Origin: Argopecten irradians
Lineage: Eukaryota; Mollusca; Bivalvia; Pectinida; Pectinidae
Length of the DNA stretch: 64,000 nucleotides
Direction: 5' to 3'
Assembly: GCF_041381155.1 (NCBI RefSeq)
Contig: NC_091137.1
Location: 17,665,765 to 17,729,764, forward strand
Shown: positions 33,243-44,731 of the stretch, one piece after another
How positions within the stretch are numbered: the first letter of the stretch is position 1
How the letters are laid out: each line of letters begins with the position of its first letter
Notes under the pieces: model-generated
What the model saw: the letters and a program-made list of their open reading frames with translations, nothing else
The model's database searches: none
Told to the model about the DNA's origin: nothing
Position numbers and translations under genes: made by a program

Positions 33243-35563
33243 TCAGACAGTATATGTTTGTACCTATACTTTCTCTTATTGTATTGTAAACCAGCTTATT
33301 TTCGCTGCGATTTGTTAACGCATTTTCATGCCTGGCTACTTTTTCGTGACAATTTAATATCGTAATTTGAGTTATAATGAAGGCACTACTGAATGTAGGA
33401 CCCATTTATACCTAGCACTTTTTCACAGCAATTTAATTTCAAGATTTCTATATTTGCATGTGAAATATGAGAAGTTAAATCATGCACAATAATAAGTTGG
33501 TTTATAGTAACAGGATTCTGTGATCATAAAGACTTGACAGTAATTATCAACCCACATCTATCTTACTGTATCCAGTAGAAATATTCTGATTTATCAGGAG
33601 TTACTTCCCTTGGATTAAATCAGAAACACAGACTTTGGTATTAATGTCTATCTGGGATTTAGTATTGTGTCTTATTGTAGCCAGTAACTTGATGCTGTAA
33701 CCAAGGTGTTTTAGTGAACGTTTACCTCGTTTTTATGTTTTATTTTAGCAAATTGTTAAATTATGATAAAATTTTTTGAGTTTTGATTGCCCAGATAACA
33801 ATATCAATTTGTTAAGGAGTATATTATGATATTTATGTTTCATTGATGCAGTGAAAAAGAATATCATGATAATAAGTTTCATTGAAATATGAATTTCAGT
33901 AGGTTATAATTTTTTACCAATGAAAATTATGTTTAAATGTAACTTCACTGATATGACTGTAATTTAACCCGAGGAAAATTATCAGCATATTAAATGAAAA
34001 TAACCTTAGTAAATATGTAATAAAACCACTTATTGTTAACTTGACTGTAGAACCAAAATACTATGCAGTATTGCACATATTTTATTGTTAGAAAAACATA
34101 AAAATGCTCTTCTTTTAGTCTCCCTCATCTGTTTTATATTTACATTTTAACTTGCTTCCCTCTTATTAAATTACATGTAATTTGTAGATTTTAAAACATT
34201 TTGTGCAATCTTCAATTCTTTAGTATCTTCACAAAATAAGGAAAAATTGTTTTAAATGAAGGATGGTTTCCATGGCAACTGTATGTTTTATTGTTTCCAT
34301 GGTAGCTGTGATGTCACATTGTTACCCTTCACTGTATACTGACACCACTATACTGGCAGTGTACACCATGTCATGCTGTTTGTCATTCGTTATTGTTTAT
34401 TTAAAAAAAAAAAAATTAATTCCTCTTAAGTTCGATTTTATCAGTCGTCTTGCTCAATCGTTTCGCTCCAGGGTCTTTCAGAATAACTCCACCCAAAACA
34501 GACTGGTTCTGGCTATATCCTAGATGTATATTACAATATTGAATGTAAATTAATTAAACTGTAAAACTAGACTACATCTGTATGATCAGTTGATTAGTGT
34601 TTAGTTTATAGAGCTGAATTTACAGAATTTACGGAATATAGATTGAGGAATCCAGGCATGGTACATAGCATGTACAATTGATTCAAATAAATTGCTTGCT
34701 CTTCTGGTACTCATGTTATGTTAATGAATATGAAAATTAATCATCAGCCAGTGGAGTTAAACTTCATAATTTTGCTTCTACTGTAAGTCTGAGCCACCGT
34801 TTCAAACTAGAGGGAGATAATCTGATAATAACTCATTGATCCCTAAAACTTCATAATGAACTCATCTAGTCTTTGAATCATAAGAGTGTAAATGTGTCTT
34901 TAGGGGGTGAATGAGTTTAGATTGTTTACAACAATTGCAATCTGGTGGACAACTGCTAACTAACAGTGATAGAACATTTTTCCTTTTTGAGCTGTTTCAA
35001 AGAGATCATACAAAATAAGCCTGGTGATTTTTTAGACTTTCAAGATGATGTTGACACTCCAGTTGTGATTTTGAAGTATGTAATGTATGTATAACACCAA
35101 GTTTTATATCTTGACCCTTTCTTGTGATGACTCATGGTATTTTTATGGGATTTTATAAAAACTGTTTGATGACAGATATATCTGTTTGATTTGATGAAAG
35201 TTGCTTCTCTGATGAATGCTGAAACTTTGTTGGATTTTATTCACAGTTTCTGAAACAATTATCGGGTACATACATTTCAATTTATTGTTTGAATTATGTT
35301 TAAGAATTTTTTATCCTATATGGGGCTATTTCTATCTACTACTATCTACTTAACCTAAAGGAGTGCTAACAGCTGATATTTTGAATTATAACGAGTTACA
35401 TAGTAGGAATGTAATGTGATAAATTTATTTTGGAGTTCTGAAGTCGCCAATATATTCTTAAGGAATAGTCAGAATATGTAATATGTATGAAGATCTGAAA
35501 TATATCAAAATACCTCAACAATTAACAACTGTTTACACAGGACAAAGGGATCAGTGTTTCCTT

Positions 35564-35624
35564 CTCAATATCCAGGGGTTACGATAACTTACAATCTCTA
35601 TACTCGTAAACCCAGGATATTGAG
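35564..35624. repeat. Small CCAGGGGTTAC hairpin
   Basis: CTCAATATCCAGGGGTTACG pairs with CGTAAACCCAGGATATTGAG across a ~20-base loop. Same small family as 12059-12098 and 12262-12312. Confidence 0.75.
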
Positions 35625-36473
35625 GATGTCAGTATTTATGACATTATTTCTTAGAATTTATTATAAATATTTGTTTACAGTACTGATATAAAATTTAAGA
35701 ACTTGTTAATAATTTACATTTGTTACAAAGCTTGTAGTTTGTAACTAGACGTTCAGATATTTGTTACACAATTTCTTGTAGAAAACAAAATTACATGCAA
35801 AATTCTATGAAAAGACATTTACTCGAATTCAAATTCTAGTTGAATTTGCTTATTTCTTAATTCTATTTATTAAGTGATATATCCTTCTCCATTGCCGTTC
35901 ACTTGTTTTACACATGGTTGACTAGAAGACTTATATTTGGAAAATTGTTCCAATGGAATTATGTTTGTTGCCATGGTTAATCATGTATATGTATACGCTT
36001 GTTACCTAAGAAATACCTATAGCTTTCGTTCATGATTTTGTTACATTCTTTGTTAGCATCACAATCTCGCAATAAATGTTGACGGTTCAAATATGTGTTG
36101 TTGTACTTCAGAAACATTATTGTGAAGCTACAAAGCTTTGGAAATTAGAACTTTGGAGGTTTTTTCATCCCATGTAGCAATGTGATTGCTTTAAATGAAA
36201 GAATAAAGCGTATGATTCATGGGGAAAAAGAAACCTGTCATGTCTATTACACAAAAAAACATGTCCAGTAACATGCAGCTACCCATGGCCAGTGGCAACA
36301 GTCAGAAGCCTACTCAGTCAGTTACCTGGTAAATCTGCTGTTTGATATCTTAACATTCCTCAGACCCTAGTTAAACATATTGAATTTTGGAACTGATTGG
36401 ATAGGAAAATGGCCGATAGGCAGCCACCTTGTATTTGAAAATTGATGATTGTAATCTCTCAGATAGTACTTAA

Positions 36474-37042
36474 AGGGACAATTCAATGAGGCTAATTCTG
36501 TTACATAACCACGAAGAAAATCATGGCATAAATGCATTGTTCTACATTCCTTATGAAATATATAACAAGAAATATTGACAAATTTCACGACATTGTTAAG
36601 TATTTTGATTGGTACTGTTGTAATTCCAAATCGTTGTTCAATACGATTAAGCAGGTACAACATGTACGTTGTACCCATACCCAAGCCAGTCACGCACCAT
36701 AAACAAATGCAATAAAGAACCAGTGAGGAGTTGATGAAAATATTTTTAGACAAGAGCACGCATCTAATGAGGTAAACGCACTGCTGTAAGAGCGATTTGA
36801 GTAGTTCTAGACAAAAAATTCTTTACTACGTACACAGGCAAAGGCCAGGGTTCGGCTTACAAGACATCCGATAACTATGTGTAATGGCGGACAGTAAGTG
36901 AGTTTGAACATTTCGCATACATTTCACATCAGTGGGCTTTCCTGGCATATCACAGTAAAACCAGCTAATTGAATTTCTACTAGAACTGGTTGGTTTCCAA
37001 TATATATGCAAATTTTAATGTATCTTAGACTGAATTGTCCCT
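36474..37042. mobile_element. TTAA-type MITE, family M3
   Basis: TTAA at 36470-36473 and 37043-37046 flanks inverted ends AGGGACAATTCA and TGAATTGTCCCT. No transposase. The frames inside it on the minus strand are not genes. It lies between the ATF2 and ATP6V1F 3' ends. Confidence 0.85.
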
Positions 37043-37046
37043 TTAA

Positions 37047-38905
37047 GGGATCTGTCTCAAATTCCATATGCATAGTGGTGCATACATTTTGTCTTGGCAA
37101 TTTGGGAGCAATAAGTCAGTTGCTAATTACTGAATGTTGGTTGCTCGCTTTTCTCTGGATACTCTGGGCTTTTCTTTAACTACAAACATGACATATCCTT
37201 GAATGACCCTGGCAAATAATTAGGCCAACCAGGCACCAATGTGACAACTGAAGGTTGTTTCTGCCATTTCTCAGTAAAGGTCTCTTGTGTTATATATGCA
37301 GCTGTAAGTGGAGAAAATCAACTCATTTTATGATCTTGGATAATATTTATTATTACTATAAGTCTACCGATTTTAAACACCAACAATTCATTTGTTCACC
37401 ATTTTACCAACTAAACCATTACTATTACTAATATTCATTCTCTTAAATGCACTGAAAACATATTACTCTTTCACACATATAGTACATCTTTGTAATCAAT
37501 AAGATTTGCATAAATGCACCAATGGTCTTTAGCACATGTACATGCAATTTACTGTCTCAATATTTCCTTTGGATACAGAGCGATATTTCTGATTTATTGA
37601 ATCTTACTTTACACAAGATGATACAAATTTGATCCATTGCCCAAACACAACAAAGATGATTACATAAAGAAACTTAACCTAGATGCTGAGTTAGTAATTT
37701 TTAGACTGAAATATTTGACTAGAATATGGATGTAGGATAGCACTTATCTTTTACCACAAGTATCACTTGTACACTAAAAACAACACTCAAGTGTTTGAAA
37801 TATAAATACAGTAAACTCCACATATAACGAGATACAAAAGAATTGACTAAGACAACAAACACTTGATTGTTCCCTCAATCTTATTGTATGTGGAGTAAGT
37901 ACACTGTACATACATGTATATGTAAGATTAGAAAACTGGACTTAAACAACACAGTATAAGTTTCTATTCTGAAAATATTACCAGGTAACAGAAACAAGAC
38001 AAATAGTCAACAGTTGATGATAAAAGTGCAATATTCAGGAATAGTTTCCCTCTAAACAGCGGACTTGCCCCATTAAAATTATCTATAAACATGTGAAAAC
38101 ATTATCAAAATTTTGAATCTAATGCTTGGCTATAACTCAAAAATTATGAAAAGAAGTGTATTGATATGTTATCACACTTTCTTTGAATAATAATTTCAAA
38201 GTTTGAAAACAAAACCTTAATCAAAGTTGCATCACAAGGAAAGCACATGAGGGTGTGGAATGTATAATGTTAATTTAGGTTTTACCTGAATGTTGATAGT
38301 TTAATGGAAGATTTGTGTAACAAAAATCTGTTTCATTAACATTAATTTCAATATTCTCATATAACATTGGATTTCATTAACTAAGTATACATTTCTGACC
38401 CCAATACAGTACATTCTAAAATTAACAATGACCCAATTATAAAATTGCTAGAGACTAGATACAACATTCATTCTACTTGAAACAGCCTTCGATATCTTGT
38501 TACAAACGGCTGATCATTTCATGACTTTTGACTTTCCCCAAGGTCCTGCTAACCACAGTAGTTTCTTAAAAAAGGTTTTATTGAGGAAAACTTAAATGAA
38601 TATCGGAAAAAAATGATTTAATAACATCTGTTATATCTGCAGTCCAACAACCTCTTGCACATCAGACATGGTAAATCTGTTAATACACTATCTAAATTGG
38701 AGTCATGATTTAGAAATTAACAATATCAATTCCCCCATAATCATATCTGGTTTGGTAATTTCTGAAAAATCAATATTTTAACAAAAATGAAGCTTAAGAG
38801 CCCAGCTCTAGAATTCTGCAACTCTCCCATATACAATTCCAAATAATATAAAATGGCAATAGGTATGATTCCATGATAATGTGTTTGTCTAAATGATGTG
38901 GAACT
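37047..38905. other. Intergenic region between convergent ATF2 and ATP6V1F
   Basis: AT-rich, no exon recognised. TTTATT at 38577-38582 is AATAAA on the minus strand, about 330 bp past the ATP6V1F stop, and is a candidate poly(A) signal for that gene. Confidence 0.4.
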
Positions 38906-38935
38906 TCATCGCATATCTTCAGCTGAGAACATTCC
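38906..38935 (-). CDS. ATP6V1F: ATP6V1F exon 5 and stop
   Basis: A 30-bp coding end: GMFSAEDMR then TGA. Acceptor CTATTGCAG. Matches human GMFTAEDLR. Confidence 0.93.
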   Translation of the reverse strand, partial: GMFSAEDMR

Positions 38936-41900
38936 CTGCAATAGAAAGGATATAACATAGACTAAGAATAATGTATCAACAGAATAAAGAACTATAATTA
39001 TCTCCCCCTGAACCACTACTAAACATCTAAGGGGGCAAAAACAGGTTTTGCTCAATAGTTAAAGATAAATGAATGATCTAGTATTCCCAGTAGAGTGCTT
39101 TCCAGTACAGAGTGAACAAGGACATAGTCATTCAGATCCCCCGCCAAAGGAGATATCAAAGCTGAAGTAAGTTTGATTGTGGAGACTAATGTGTATGGAA
39201 AAAAACAGGAAAAAGGAAGTTGAGCTAAAGAAAGATGGAGTATAATTCAAGTAGAGCGGGGCTGCAATTGTTGAATCAGGTATACAGCCTTGACATTTAT
39301 ATTAGACTATATACACAAAGATGGGTGGAGTTTTGCAAAGTAACATTTACCATTTACCATGATATTTTCAGCAATGTTTCCATGGTAACAGAAAAAGTGC
39401 AAAAAATGAAAACCTAAAAATAGCAAACAGTACTACTAGACCATAAAAAGAGTGTGTCTATGAAGTTTCGTGGAAATATCTCTGCTGGTTTTAGAGTTAT
39501 GCTCCGGAAATGAACCTGCTACAAAAATATGATATTTTCAGCAATGTTTCTATGGTTACAGAAAAAAGCACGAAAAGTGAAGACCTAAAAATAGCAAAAG
39601 GCACTACTAGACCATAAGAACAATGTGTCTATGAAGTTTCATGGAAAAATCTCTGCTGGTTTTAGAGTTGTGCTCCGGAAACGATTCTTACACAAAAATC
39701 TGCCATTTTCAGCAATGTTTCCATGGTTACAGAAAAAAGTACAAAAAGTGAAAACCTTAAAATAGCAAAAGGCACTACAAGACCATAAGACCAATGTGTC
39801 TATGAAGTTTCGTGGAAATATCTCTTCTGGTTTTAGAGTTATGCTCCGGAAACGAACCTGGTACAAAAATATGATATTTTCAGCAATGTTTCCATGGTTA
39901 CGGAAAAAAGTACAAAAAGTGAAAACCTAAAAAATAGCAAAAGGCACTACTAGACCATAAGACCAATGTGTGTATGAAGTTTCATGGAAATATCTCTACT
40001 GGTTTTAGAGTTATGCTCAGGAAACCCTTCGTACGGACGGACGGACGGACAGAACCCATTTGTATATCCCCCGCCAACTTCGTTGGGCGGGGGATAAAAA
40101 CATGTTGATTTATAATGAGTGAAAAAGATGAAATCAAATGTAGAAAGCCAAATTTAACACTACATGTTTTCAGGATTTAAAAATCAGAGACATTAAAACT
40201 ACAAGCCTTCCTATACTTTTGTGTGTAACATATCATGTATATTACAATATGAAGTCCATACCTTTGCTCTGCGAAGAATTGAGTCTTTACTGGCATCATA
40301 GGGAGCGTCTTTACTGGGGATTTCTAGTACCGCTGGCATTGGTTCATTGTGAGTATCTATCACAAAACGAATTTCCTCCGCTATCTGAAAAACCCAATGT
40401 TTCAGTTTTAGCTACATATAGAATATAAGAATCTCCTCATCTTAATTGGGTACATACTTGCCACAATATCTGTTTACGTTATTAAGAGAAATAGTTTAAG
40501 CTAACAGGTTGATTAACTGGACACGATAACACAGAGGCATTGGAGAATGGACACTGACTTAATTATCAGACAATCATGTTCTTTTGAAAAATTGTGACCA
40601 TAATCATTTTATGAATTTATTTTGTTTATCATCTTATTCATAGCCAAGTCATTTTAAGTAATGAAGGAAATTTTGGGAGGATCGAAATAAAACCAAGATC
40701 AACAATCAGCACCTGCCAAATGCCATATGTGGGATTCAGACTTTAACCAGTAGCTAGCTAGGTGGAGGACTTGTGGTAATATTTTGGAACACCTTGGTTT
40801 AGCACTTAGCCACCACAGCCCCACAATGGTGACCATGTAGGTACTTGACATTAACGTCAAGCAGTACTTTAACTCTACCACCTTAAAATTTCAGAACAAG
40901 ATTTTCCCTGTAGCTGACATTTGTAGCAAAATATAGCAATTGTCAAAATGTGGTGCTTAAGTAAGCAGAGAAACACCTGTATAGTTCATTCTATTGGCAT
41001 ACATATATGCAATACCTCCAAAAAGACTTGTATTGTACTGTGGAACTTCCCTAAACTGATCATGGTCGGTGCATAGGATTTCGGGCGGTTTAGAGAGGGT
41101 TCCGTTTGGAGAAGTGAATCGAATATCGATCGCAACAATCCAGATTTAATTGACCGGAACTCGTTTTCTACACTTGACTATAACCATTCATGTGCCTAGT
41201 GCTTGTAACAAGTGGCCTATAGGGCCTGTATCGCTTACCTGGTTTTTTTTATTTTCTTTGAGTAATTCTGTACTTAAGTCATTAGTGATTAAAAAATCAG
41301 AAAGACAAATTGACCCCACAATTTGTGTAATTTTGAATCCCAACCATATGATGATGCTATAGATACCATACGAATATGCTATCCAATACATAGTTTCGAA
41401 GAGGAAGTAATTTATATGAAAATAGTGACCTAATTAACCTTTTTGGCCCCACGCCTAAGGCCCCAAGGGGGTCAGCCCTATCCTTTGAACAATTTTGAAT
41501 CCCCACCCTATAAGGATGCTACCATTGCGTAATGAGTGCTCTCCCATACTCAGTTGCAGAGAAGAAGTCATTTATATGGAAATAGCCAAATTGACACCTT
41601 TTCACCCCACCTCACCCCTCAGACCCCCTGGGGGGAGGGGGGTGTCAGCCCCATCATGTGTACAATTTTCAGTCAGTAACCCATAAGAATGCTACCAGTC
41701 AAATTTTGTTGAATTCCAACCAGCGGCTATGGAGAAAAAGTCGATTGTTGATGGTCAAATGGACGCCGGACGCCACGGTATGGCGTAAACTCACCTTGGT
41801 CCTTCGGACCAGGTGAGCTAATAACCTATCAATATTATTGTTAATGTGAACGTTATCACAAAAGATATAATTATTTTTATCTTTTTAGAATGAATAAAAA

Positions 41901-44731
41901 ACAACAATCTTGACTTTGTTACCTCTCATAAATGTTAAATATTGCGTAAATGTTCTTGGGGATGCTCGTCTGCACTACCTACATACTTTGTGGTAAACTC
42001 TACTGAACCTTACGGGCCCATAAAGGGTACACATAATACTGCTGATGCCGGTCTAATGTGACGTGGTCATTTTCTCAAACAATTTGAGCTTCTTCATTCA
42101 GGATATGTACGATTTTACGACAAATGAAAACAACCTAAGTGAGGCCTCAAAATTGAATATGAAACTGTATCTTTACTAGCTCTAGTTTTTGTCGAACAGT
42201 AAACAAACCACATGGTAGGCCTACAGTCCCATTCTTTCATTCGTTAAATATCTAAACAATAGACATGATTAATTAATTACATCACCTGTATAGCCATCAC
42301 AACTGTGTACACACCTCAGGGCATGGCATGCGCTATTTAAGTCTATAGAGACGGGTGTACATATGTGTATACTTATTTCACGGTCGATAGATCGCACCTC
42401 ATGCCATCGGCGTAGCTCAGGTAGGACCAGTCTTCAGAAGTGTTTTTTAGTTTAATTTTACTATTCCGATCTCAATATCGGTCCGGTATTCGGAATTGGG
42501 AGGGATCGGTTTTGGGAAGTTTTAATTACTATAAATAAATTAAAGAAGAATTAATTCCGTACATCACATCTGTGCTCGGTTTTAAGAGGGAATCGGTTTT
42601 GAGAAGTATGTTTTGAGAAGTATCGGATTTGAGAAGTTACACTGTATTCACTAAGGCTTTGATTTAAATTTCAAAAACCTGTACAGAAAGATCATTCAAT
42701 AAAGTAAATACTGGTATTCAGGTATGTCACACTAATATTGGAAGTCATGATAATTTATACTAATTGGTTTCTTCTTATCTTTGATAAAATTATTCTTGTC
42801 GAAATAATCTCAAATGGCTACAGTACAGCAAAAGGTCATCCACTCTAAATTCTGACTTACCGACTGATTGATCAGAATAATGGCAATATCGTCTCGCTTC
42901 AGGAAACCCCGGAAAGACTCTTCTATGTCATGTCTGCTTGTGTCTATATGAAAAAAGAACATTATTCTAAATCAGAATAATACCAATTATTTTTAAGACA
43001 TTACAACTGTCATTTTTTTAATTAAAACAGTTAGGTTATTTTTCCTGCATAAGTCTTATTTGATTTGAAGACAACATTGTAACATGCATTAGATTTTCAT
43101 CTAATAAGTAAAGTAACCAAGTAAGATTGCTTTCCTATATCCGCAACCTTCATTTTATTTGGTTCAAAATTTTCAATAAAAATAAATTAAATTAAATAGA
43201 AAATAAAAATACACCAAGTTCAAGGCAGTTATGGGAGAGTTCACCCACACATGTTCAAGATGTATGCATAGTGTTGCAGCTACCACAACAACAGGGCTCG
43301 AATTTCAGGCTGTTTTACTTGCTTTTTGCAAGTAGATATACCAGAATAGCAAGTGAAAAAAATATGCACTTGCTTATTTTAGAAAGTGGTTTTTATCCGG
43401 GACAACTGTAAAAATGATTGTGAAAAATTGTTGTAATGGAAAATATGGGGGCCCAGTTCTTACAGTTAAGTTGTTGATATTTATTATGTACTTATATACC
43501 TCACATCATCATGCAAAAATAAAGGATTTTATATATAACATAACTGTAATTTGAATACGGATATTAATTATAAGTAAAAAATATATTTTAGCAAGTAAAA
43601 ATTTATGGCACTTGCTATTTTTAGCAAGTGGCAAATAAAGTAAAATTCGAGCCCTGAACAAGGTAGAACATGAGTACTACGTAACTATAGCAGATTGTGT
43701 TTAGTCTTACTTTTATCAACCACCAGAAAGTTTGGCTCTCTCTTCTTGTTCAGCTCACCGACACCTCCAAGAAGGAATCCTGTACATGTGTCCTGTGTAA
43801 ATAAACACATAGTAGATATACATTAATTGTTTCAGAATAGTAAGAATATATTTCATTTATTACTTCACAAATTGATTTTAACTGTATCCACATCACTGAT
43901 GTCATGATGAATACAAAATGTGATAGGTTAATATAAATAATAATTTTTGAAAGTAAGGGCATGATGATGTTATTGTATTTTTTCCGAATATACATAAAAA
44001 ACCAACAGCTAAAGGACTTCATTAGCAAATTAAAAATAAGCTGTCTTCTAGCTTCAATGGTCTAAATATATAGGCCTATAGATAAAACCTATTTTCAACC
44101 TACATAGAAAAGTTTGTAGACTCTACTCTATTTCAGAAAAAAAATCCTTTTTGTATTGTACTGTACTTAATATTGCTAATGGACAATACCACATGTGTGT
44201 AAAAGGTTTGATAATAAAGTTTCAGTACATTTTCCCTATTTTAATAAAATAATTACCAGTAAGGTTACAGTAAGATTGTTTTTTTTTTATTTAACGTTAA
44301 CTGTTACATGTATTTTATTTTCCAAAAAGGGTACAGTAACATTAAATATTTATGTACTCAGTACTGTATTCTACAGTCAGATTATATTATATAAATTAAA
44401 CTCCAAACGCCTGTTAGAAAGCAAGTGTTTGACTATGCAGACACTAAATTTAGGCACATAAGTGTATCCATATGGCAATGTCATAATGATAGGCCACCAC
44501 TTCTTATATTGACAACACAAAAATGTGACCTGAGGCTGATTATATCCGGCTGCATAACCAACTACTAAATCGCCCTGTCGAAATCGACGTAATTTTATTG
44601 ATTTGTGTGCACAACTTACAACCAAATTTCACCATAATATACAACTTTGCTGTAATAATGCAGCTAGAATACTTCACCTCATCTCCAATGACAGCTATCA
44701 GCTTTCCCTTCACTGCGCTATGAGACCCCAT
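38906..44731 (-). CDS. ATP6V1F: V-type proton ATPase subunit F (5 exons)
   Basis: Minus-strand exons in coding order: 44731-44678, 43792-43711, 42943-42861, 40384-40262, 38935-38906. All introns are GT-AG; the total is 372 bp, 123 residues plus stop (human 119). Diagnostic segments: [73 protein letters not shown] and GMFSAEDMR, all aligning with animal subunit F. The protein sits in the V1 central rotor with subunit D, coupling ATP hydrolysis to proton pumping into endosomes, lysosomes and secretory vesicles. Introns carry several transposons but the coding exons are intact. It is transcribed divergently from the TMUB gene and convergently with ATF2. Confidence 0.97.
39136..40095. mobile_element. 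Element with ~171-bp tandem core in ATP6V1F intron 4
   Basis: ATCCCCCGCC at the left and GGCGGGGGAT at the right. The right end is itself a hairpin (40066-40095). About four 171-bp units run from 39361, marked by ATTTTCAGCAATGTTTC at 39364, 39534, 39705 and 39876. A GACGGACGGACGG run precedes the terminal hairpin. No coding frame. Confidence 0.75.
40262..40384 (-). CDS. ATP6V1F: ATP6V1F exon 4
   Basis: Acceptor GTTTTTCAG, donor AAG|GTATGG. Encodes [12 protein letters not shown] through [18 protein letters not shown] and SILRRAK, the best conserved part of the C-terminal half. Confidence 0.97.
41040..42650. mobile_element. Possible TA-flanked element in ATP6V1F intron 3
   Basis: CTGTGGAACTTCC after TA at the left and GAAGTTACACTG before TA at the right are similar inverted ends, with further GGTTTTGAGAAG-type words near each end. 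The element at about 41440-41821 would be nested in it. Divergence is high, so the pairing is tentative. Confidence 0.3.
41440..41821 (+). mobile_element. Helitron-like non-autonomous element end
   Basis: Two ~140-bp related units (GGCCCCACGCC / CACCCCACCTCACCCC, then AATTTTGAATCC and CCTATAAGGATGCTACCA). These lead to GACGCCGGACGCCACGG and a terminal hairpin CACCTTGGTCC-TTC-GGACCAGGTG, followed by AGCTAAT. A hairpin just before CTAA|T is typical of Helitron 3' ends; the start is not defined. Confidence 0.5.
42861..42943 (-). CDS. ATP6V1F: ATP6V1F exon 3
   Basis: Acceptor TTCATATAG, donor TCG|GTAAGT. Encodes [19 protein letters not shown] and IILINQS; enters in phase 1 and leaves in phase 0. 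Confidence 0.95.
43292..43656. mobile_element. CAGGGCTCGAA MITE in ATP6V1F intron 2
   Basis: Inverted ends CAGGGCTCGAATTT and AAATTCGAGCCCTG, flanked by AACAA on both sides (43287-43291, 43657-43661). Inside are inverted copies of ACTTGCTATTTT-like words. No coding frame. The superfamily is uncertain: ends resemble hAT, but the visible duplication is 5 bp. Confidence 0.8.
43711..43792 (-). CDS. ATP6V1F: ATP6V1F exon 2
   Basis: Acceptor TTTACACAG, donor AAAA|GTAAGAC. Encodes [17 protein letters not shown] through PNFLVVDK; ends in phase 1. Confidence 0.96.
44678..44731 (-). CDS. ATP6V1F: ATP6V1F exon 1
   Basis: Starts [18 protein letters not shown]; donor GAG|GTGAAG. The short N-terminal extension before [11 protein letters not shown] differs from the human MAGR start. 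Phase 0. Confidence 0.95.

Larger units (their letters stand above)
30637..36207 (+). other. ATF2 3' untranslated and downstream region
   Basis: No further coding exon was found. AATAAA candidates occur at 34686, 36071 and 36202, so the 3' end is not fixed. Two short tandem duplications lie at 31198-31246 (TGTAGCAGTCTGTTGGTT twice) and 31281-31332 (CTGATAGTAAAGTTAATAAC twice). A 49-bp minisatellite and one hairpin are listed separately. Confidence 0.45.

Noticed and set aside
36367-36759. 130-codon minus-strand frame as a gene
   Set aside because: It overlaps the TTAA MITE, has no recognisable domain and no splice or promoter context.
42405-42430. tRNA gene from GGCGTAGCTCAGGTAGGAC
   Set aside because: Only an A-box-like stretch is present; no B box or cloverleaf can be formed.
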